Shown piece by piece: positions 5,746 through 7,111 of a stretch of DNA of 7,111 nt (position 1 is its first letter; each line of letters starts with the position of its first letter). A model generated the notes under the pieces. That model was not told where the DNA came from. It saw only the letters and a list, made by a program, of their open reading frames with translations, and did not search any database. Made by a program: the position numbers and the translations under genes. This stretch comes from Candidatus Falkowiibacteriota bacterium (GTDB taxonomy: Bacteria > Patescibacteriota > Patescibacteriia > Patescibacteriales > JALSMD01): the NCBI GenBank assembly GCA_026987855.1, contig JALSMD010000122.1:1-7111 (forward strand), read 5' to 3'.

Positions 5746-5794
5746 AAGTTCTAGCGATGAACTTTGCTCACTACCAAAATCTTATTAATTTTGG
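5746..5794 (-). other. Two hairpins downstream of the sirtuin gene, possible weak terminator
   Basis: On the minus strand, past the sirtuin stop, CCAAAAT/ATTTTGG (plus-strand 5774-5780 and 5788-5794) forms a 7-bp stem with a 7-nt loop. Next AAGTTC/GAACTT (5746-5751 and 5759-5764) forms a 6-bp stem with a 7-nt loop. Neither is followed by a clear U-run on the minus strand, so rho-independent termination is not well supported. They are the only candidates near the 3' end of that gene. Confidence 0.3.
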
Positions 5795-5816
5795 CTTTTG
5801 GCGGCAAATTCTTTCT

Positions 5817-6953
5817 CTAATTTAGGAATTTTTCTTGACAATCTCCTTTAAGCAAAAAATCTTCGTTTCCAAGATAAGAAGGTTGATTTAAATTGATAGC
5901 AATAATTTTCCCATTTGGGTTATTTTCTTTATACCAACCAAGAAAACCCCTATCATCGTAACTCAATCCGACAGTAACTACCACATCAACATCTTTAAGC
6001 CATTCTGGCTGAATATTTTCTTTGAGCCAGGGACCGGTCAAATGAACTGCTTTTACTCCTGCCTTCTCTTGCAGATGGTCAACATTTTCTGTAAAAATTT
6101 GAGATTTTATTTTTTGAGCAATAACAGCAAGCGCTTGATGGGCCGGTGTTGCCGGTTTCTCAAAAGCAGCTTTTGTAAATTCTTCCCATGAATCAATCAC
6201 GCTTTGGGGATTAGTAATTGCTTTTTGAAGCAAATCATCAACTTTTCTAGACATATCAATTCCCAAAGTTTCGTATAATTGATCCATACTATGCACACCG
6301 CTAGCCACTGAAATACCAGCTCCTGTGTAAAATAACACTTTCTTGTTTTTTAAAATATCAACTAATCGTGCGATGTCTAACTCTTTCGGTCTTGGCAACA
6401 TTCGTTCCCTAATTTCATTTCTTATTTTTTCGGCAACCTCTTTTGAAAAACGAGCAGAAAGGGCACGAATTTTTTCTTTATCTCCCCGGCGCTGGGCAGT
6501 AAAAATTTGTTCTACTATTTGCGTAATCTCTTCTTGGCTCAAACCAGAATATTTAGCTAAAATCTCTTCCATAACTTGCTTGTTGGTATTATCAGCAACA
6601 AATCGTTCAATCATGCTTCTTTCGAAGTCTCTAGCTTGAGTAATGCGATATCTTTTACTTTGATCTGGGTTTGGCTCTTGGTATTCTTCTTTCTGTTTTG
6701 GCACCGGTCCGTATTTTAAAACATAAACATCTTTTTCCTCGCCTTTTATGATTCGTTTTTCTTTTGAAAATTTAGCCTTTTCTTCCTCGCTCAATTCATC
6801 GGGAAGCGCATCAAAATATTCCACCATAAGAAAAGGCACACCATCTTTGTGACCGAGATAATATCTTCTGGTATCAGAGCCAAAAGAAAAATTTAATTCA
6901 CCTTCTTGCTTCTTTTCTTCTTCCAAAGATACCGTTTCTGGTCCTTGGAGCAA
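5817..6953 (-). CDS. Divergent Sir2-like (sirtuin) protein with unrecognised N-terminal domain
   Basis: Residues 1-190 match no family I recognise: an acidic/basic start, a possibly beta-rich part at about 20-85, then charged helices (about 105-190). Residues 195-378 follow the Sir2 Rossmann pattern: VLFYTGAGISVASG (206-219), FEKPATPAHQALAVI (265-279), FTENVDHLQEKAG (287-299), VHLTGP (303-308), VDVVVTVGLSYDD (322-334) and IIAINLN (350-356). Sirtuins bind NAD and usually remove acyl groups from lysine; some act as NADases. Here the PDFR loop after GAGIS is absent, the zinc-ribbon cysteines are missing (only about 14 residues separate HLTGP from VDVVV), and simple alignment puts Thr306 where the catalytic His belongs. 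Function is therefore open. The start used is TTG 6953, but the frame is open upstream to 7007, and a 1-nt slip probably separates it from ATG 7006. It is richer in GC than the operon and converges on dus. Confidence 0.75.
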   Translation of the reverse strand: MLQGPETVSLEEEKKQEGELNFSFGSDTRRYYLGHKDGVPFLMVEYFDALPDELSEEEKAKFSKEKRIIKGEEKDVYVLKYGPVPKQKEEYQEPNPDQSKRYRITQARDFERSMIERFVADNTNKQVMEEILAKYSGLSQEEITQIVEQIFTAQRRGDKEKIRALSARFSKEVAEKIRNEIRERMLPRPKELDIARLVDILKNKKVLFYTGAGISVASGVHSMDQLYETLGIDMSRKVDDLLQKAITNPQSVIDSWEEFTKAAFEKPATPAHQALAVIAQKIKSQIFTENVDHLQEKAGVKAVHLTGPWLKENIQPEWLKDVDVVVTVGLSYDDRGFLGWYKENNPNGKIIAINLNQPSYLGNEDFLLKGDCQEKFLN

Positions 6954-7111
6954 AAAATTTTTATCCAGCTCTTTTTTTCTGAAAAAAACATTTTTTCGTT
7001 TTTCATATTATTTTAGTAATTCCTCAATAGAGGTGTTTAATATGTATTAGTCCACATCATTTTGGACACCATGTTGTTTTGAATTAAATAATCCACAGGA
7101 GAAGTTAAATT
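6954..7111 (-). promoter_or_regulatory. Upstream region of the sirtuin gene with probable displaced start
   Basis: On the minus strand ATG at 7006-7004 opens MKNEKMFFSEKK and then leaves the sirtuin frame at an A7 tract (plus-strand T7, 6972-6978). With eight A's the two frames would join as MKNEKMFFSEKKELDKNFLLQGPE. GAGG lies 15 nt before that ATG, rather far for a ribosome binding site. A small inverted repeat, GTCCA/TGGAC (7050-7054 and 7063-7067, 8-nt loop), lies further upstream and could be an operator. No convincing promoter was identified, and no complete gene is visible between here and the window edge. Confidence 0.45.

Larger units (their letters stand above)
5310..5816. other. 507-bp spacer between convergent genes, with GC-rich structured blocks
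   Basis: No recognisable gene lies here. After the dus terminator there is a GC-richer block (5371-5450, 42 of 80 bases G/C by hand count) with two adjacent hairpins. An AT-rich centre follows with a long hairpin at 5573-5622, then a second GC-richer block (5661-5740, 43 of 80). The flanking operon is near one third GC. Two frames look loosely protein-like. One is open from 5306 to 5509 without an ATG (a GTG at 5384 would give 41 residues, including VALLGRLAQTARRIVRDKNY). The other is an ATG frame at 5630-5788 of 52 codons (starts MFKKIRTNFLNNCLGVRKD). Neither resembles a known family. The segment could be a small RNA, a decayed gene, or structured spacer. Confidence 0.6.

Noticed and set aside
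6343..6639. 98-codon plus-strand frame opposite the sirtuin gene
   Set aside because: Shadow of the sirtuin coding strand, rich in Ser/Leu/Ile with no motifs.
7062..7111. Plus-strand promoter TTGGAC-N17-TAAATA followed by AGGAGA at the window edge
   Set aside because: The -10 is poor and no start codon follows before the sequence ends; a gene beyond the edge cannot be assessed.

Overview
The window is AT-rich and most of it (about 180-5310) is a tightly packed plus-strand run of translation and transcription genes: infA, rpmJ, rpsM, rpsK, rpsD, rpoA, rplQ, rplM, rpsI, then a tRNA-dihydrouridine synthase. This is the bacterial alpha operon joined to the L13-S9 pair. Several traits suggest a reduced bacterium of the Patescibacteria/CPR type (inference, not proof). 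These are strong AT bias, no Shine-Dalgarno motif in front of any operon gene, an RNA polymerase alpha without its C-terminal domain, a clipped L13, and Lys/Glu-rich extensions on S11, S9 and alpha. The standard code is used: no UGA interrupts a conserved gene, and all stops are TAA except TAG in rpsI and the sirtuin gene.

Layout. 1-182: leader with a perfect consensus sigma70-type promoter (TTGACA-N16-TATAAT) and a perfect 10-bp hairpin before infA. 183-4307: nine genes with 17-40 nt gaps. 4341-4365: intrinsic terminator after rpsI. 4380-5309: dus gene, starting 14 nt past the terminator T-run. 5310-5816: a 507-bp gap between convergent genes. It holds a terminator, two ~80-bp blocks of about 50% GC, a 17-bp stem hairpin and only doubtful small reading frames. 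5817-6953: a minus-strand gene for a divergent sirtuin-like protein of higher GC. 6954-7111: its upstream region, probably including the true start, which appears displaced by a 1-nt slip in an A7 tract.

The first nine genes work together: IF-1 for initiation, S13/S11/S4/S9 and L36/L17/L13 for the ribosome, and alpha as the scaffold of RNA polymerase. Dus modifies tRNA, so it belongs to the same translation theme. The sirtuin-like gene is unrelated in strand, composition and function, and is the accessory part of the window.

The observations most worth a second look are the zinc-ribbon-less sirtuin with altered catalytic motifs and an unrecognised N-terminal domain, the alpha subunit lacking its C-terminal domain, the 79-residue charged extension on S11, and the unexplained structured spacer at 5370-5765. 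I found no CRISPR array, tRNA, rRNA or insertion sequence.
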